From an uncultured Rhodoluna sp. (GTDB taxonomy: Bacteria; Actinomycetota; Actinomycetes; Actinomycetales; Microbacteriaceae): a stretch of 13,938 bases of DNA. Each line of letters begins with the position of its first letter. Within the stretch, counting starts at the first letter, position 1. The notes beneath the pieces were generated by a model. It searched no databases. It was not told the origin of the DNA and saw only the letters and a list, made by a program, of their open reading frames with translations. Positions 12,890 through 13,938 of this stretch are shown piece by piece. Location: contig CALDKR010000186.1 of NCBI GenBank assembly GCA_937898095.1, positions 1-13,938 on the forward strand. The letters are read 5' to 3'. Made by a program: the position numbers and the translations under genes.

Positions 12890-13768
12890 ACCCAGAACGA
12901 GCAGCACCGACGCAGCCAGGGCCATAAAAATGCCAATGCCTTGTATGCGCGTAATGCGCTCTTTGAGCACTAGTCGAGCTAGCAGAATCGTGCCCAGCGG
13001 ATAAAGAGCGGTGAGAACGCCTGCGACGGTGAGTGAGCCGCTGCGACTAGCAAGGGTGAAGAGGATGTTCGCTGCAGCATCGAGCAAGCCGGCCGCGATC
13101 AGAATCACCAGCAGTTTTCGCGGTCTTGGTGCACCCTCTGTGGCCAGGGTCAGCGCGTGCTTTTTTTGCGCCACTTGGATAATCCAAGGCAGGTTGAGCA
13201 GTAGCAAAATCATTGCTGCCGTGAACCGAGTCGTGATAACCGGCGCGATTCCTGAGTCATGCGGAGACTGCGCTAGCGAGGTCACGGTTAGTCCGATTCC
13301 GACACCTGCGACAATCGCTAGAGCGATTCCCTTCAGCTTGGGCCTTGCGCCGGTCGCATCTGGAACGATTCCGATTAGTACAACCGCAATTAGTCCGATG
13401 CCGATAGCTAGCCATCCGGTGGGGGTGAATTTTTCACCCAGCCAAACCACGCCGATAACTGCCGGCACAATCGCTGAAACCAATGCGCCAAGTGGCGAGA
13501 TTATCGAGATTGGGCCGATTGCCAGCGAGGCATAGAGAGCGGTTAATGCACCGACTGAACAAAAGCCTCCAAGAACACCCCAGGCTACGGCGGCAGAACT
13601 GAAGTCGGTGCCAAAAATTGGCGAGAGTGCTATTAGGGCGATGAGCCCTGCTATTGATGAACCAAGGGTGACTGCCAGCACGCGCATGCCTCGAGTTGCC
13701 ATAGCGGCAAAAAAGTCAGCGGCACCATATGTGACTGCCGTGAGCAAACCGAGAACTGCGGTGATCAT
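12887..13768 (-). CDS. EamA-domain DMT-superfamily permease
   Basis: A 293-residue protein of the drug/metabolite transporter superfamily with ten predicted helices in two EamA repeats, about 1-135 and 145-293. Each repeat ends with the family pattern: SPLGALVSAIVPAVIGVVWLGEKFTPTGW in the first and ALYPLGTILLARLVLKERITRIQGIG in the second. The N-terminus (LGLLTAVTYGAADFFAAMATRG) lacks a signal peptide beyond helix 1. The substrate is not predictable; members export amino acids, metabolites or drugs. I chose ATG 13768 over the adjacent GTG 13771, because TAGGAT lies exactly six bases upstream of the ATG and no good Shine-Dalgarno sequence precedes either codon. The MFS gene begins nine bases after its stop. 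It is the first gene downstream of the tRNA and its terminators. Confidence 0.9.
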   Translation of the reverse strand: MITAVLGLLTAVTYGAADFFAAMATRGMRVLAVTLGSSIAGLIALIALSPIFGTDFSSAAVAWGVLGGFCSVGALTALYASLAIGPISIISPLGALVSAIVPAVIGVVWLGEKFTPTGWLAIGIGLIAVVLIGIVPDATGARPKLKGIALAIVAGVGIGLTVTSLAQSPHDSGIAPVITTRFTAAMILLLLNLPWIIQVAQKKHALTLATEGAPRPRKLLVILIAAGLLDAAANILFTLASRSGSLTVAGVLTALYPLGTILLARLVLKERITRIQGIGIFMALAASVLLVLG

Positions 13769-13774
13769 CACTAA

Positions 13775-13780
13775 ATCCTA
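13775..13780 (-). promoter_or_regulatory. Candidate -10 element of the EamA gene (TAGGAT)
   Basis: TAGGAT on the minus strand is followed by TTAGTG and the ATG at 13768, the same six-base spacing as at other starts in the window. An imperfect GGATTT/AAATCC inverted repeat overlaps it, and a seven-T run lies just upstream. Confidence 0.45.
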
Positions 13781-13817
13781 GGTTGGGATTTAAAAAAAGA
13801 AATCCGCCTCTAGTGGG

Positions 13818-13843
13818 CAAAAAGGTGACTACTCACCTTTTTG
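13818..13843. terminator. Bidirectional terminator hairpin
   Basis: CAAAAAGGTGA (13818-13828) and TCACCTTTTTG (13833-13843) form an 11-bp stem with a four-base loop (CTAC). The five A/T pairs at the base give a U-rich 3' arm in both directions, which suits a bidirectional intrinsic terminator between the tRNA and the EamA gene. Confidence 0.6.
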
Positions 13844-13844
13844 T

Positions 13845-13890
13845 TTCTCACGGGACTGAGAAATAAAAAAGCTCTCAGTCCTCGTGAGAA
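13845..13890. repeat. 17-bp inverted repeat with one bulge, overlapping the tRNA terminator
   Basis: TTCTCACG plus GGACTGAGA (13845-13861) pair with TCTCAGTCC plus CGTGAGAA (13873-13890), with one unpaired T at 13882 and an 11-base loop. Its right arm shares bases with the stem of the adjacent terminator, so the two hairpins exclude each other. Confidence 0.7.
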
Positions 13891-13905
13891 GGAACTGAGA
13901 GCTTT
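13861..13905 (-). terminator. Intrinsic terminator of the tRNA transcript
   Basis: On the minus strand a 12-bp stem (AAAGCTCTCAGT at 13868-13879 with ACTGAGAGCTTT at 13894-13905, loop of 14) is followed by a run of six T within TTTTTTATTT. It begins two bases after the end of the tRNA, as expected of a tRNA terminator. Confidence 0.8.
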
Positions 13906-13907
13906 CG

Positions 13908-13938
13908 TGGCTCCGACCGGCATCGATCCGGTGACCTA
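13908..13938 (-). tRNA. tRNA gene, 3' part only (isotype uncertain, possibly Phe)
   Basis: On the minus strand the last 31 bases read as a tRNA 3' end. A variable region (TAGGTC) leads into the T stem ACCGG/CCGGT (13928-13932 and 13916-13920), loop ATCGATG, 3' acceptor strand CGGAGCC (13909-13915) and discriminator A (13908). CCA is not encoded; the next bases are CGA. The 5' acceptor strand, predicted to be GGCTCCG, and the anticodon lie outside the window. The A discriminator and the AGGTC variable region suit tRNA-Phe, but Thr and others remain possible. The loop begins with A instead of the near-universal T54. Confidence 0.85.

Noticed and set aside
13845..13938. tRNA-adjacent attachment site of an integrated element
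   Set aside because: There is no integrase, no repeated tRNA 3' end elsewhere in the window and no foreign gene block.
1..13938. CRISPR array, insertion sequence or phage module
   Set aside because: No regularly spaced repeats, transposase or phage proteins are present on either strand.

Overview
The window is an actinobacterial chromosome segment of moderate G+C. The gene content and order point to that phylum: an SCP-like 'sterol carrier family' gene directly before purF-purM, a DUF3073 gene nearby, an FprA-type ferredoxin reductase and a split fluoride channel. Several genes lack a Shine-Dalgarno sequence and instead carry a TANNNT -10 element 6-7 bases before the start codon, as in leaderless actinobacterial transcripts. 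A small-genome freshwater Microbacteriaceae is my best guess for the source; this is inference, not proof.

Layout. Bases 1-950 (minus) hold purD without its C-terminal end. Immediately upstream of it on the same strand lies a Phd/RelE toxin-antitoxin pair (960-1542). An AT-rich divergent spacer separates this pair from a plus-strand block: the SCP-like protein (1626-1973), a two-helix membrane protein (2025-2324), purF (2358-3920) and purM (3913-5010, overlapping purF). Still on the plus strand follow a DHA2-type drug exporter (5083-6537) and fprA (6562-7920). fprA ends in a terminator hairpin and overlaps the end of the convergent DUF3073 gene (7917-8135). From there on everything is minus strand. 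Reading right to left (the direction of transcription) come a partial tRNA with its terminator, an EamA/DMT permease (12887-13768), a 14-helix DHA2 exporter (11270-12877), a KimA-like APC permease (9001-11088), two overlapping crcB/fluC subunits (8557-8949 and 8219-8569), and DUF3073.

How the parts work together. purD, purF and purM are three steps of de novo IMP synthesis (steps 1, 2 and 5), arranged on both sides of the toxin-antitoxin pair. The right half is mostly transport: two MFS exporters, a DMT permease, a probable potassium or amino-acid importer, and a heterodimeric fluoride channel. No phage, insertion sequence, CRISPR array or integrase gene is visible, and no stretch over 300 bases lacks a gene; the longest gap is 181 bases (11089-11269).

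I do not see a clearly new multi-gene system. The most interesting points are regulatory or structural. Stop codons double as the start of -10 elements in two places. The two FluC subunits have complementary losses in the Phe box. A 13-base repeat brackets the exporter inserted beside purM. The fprA terminator has its stop codon as the hairpin loop. The leader and start region of the KimA-like gene are structured.
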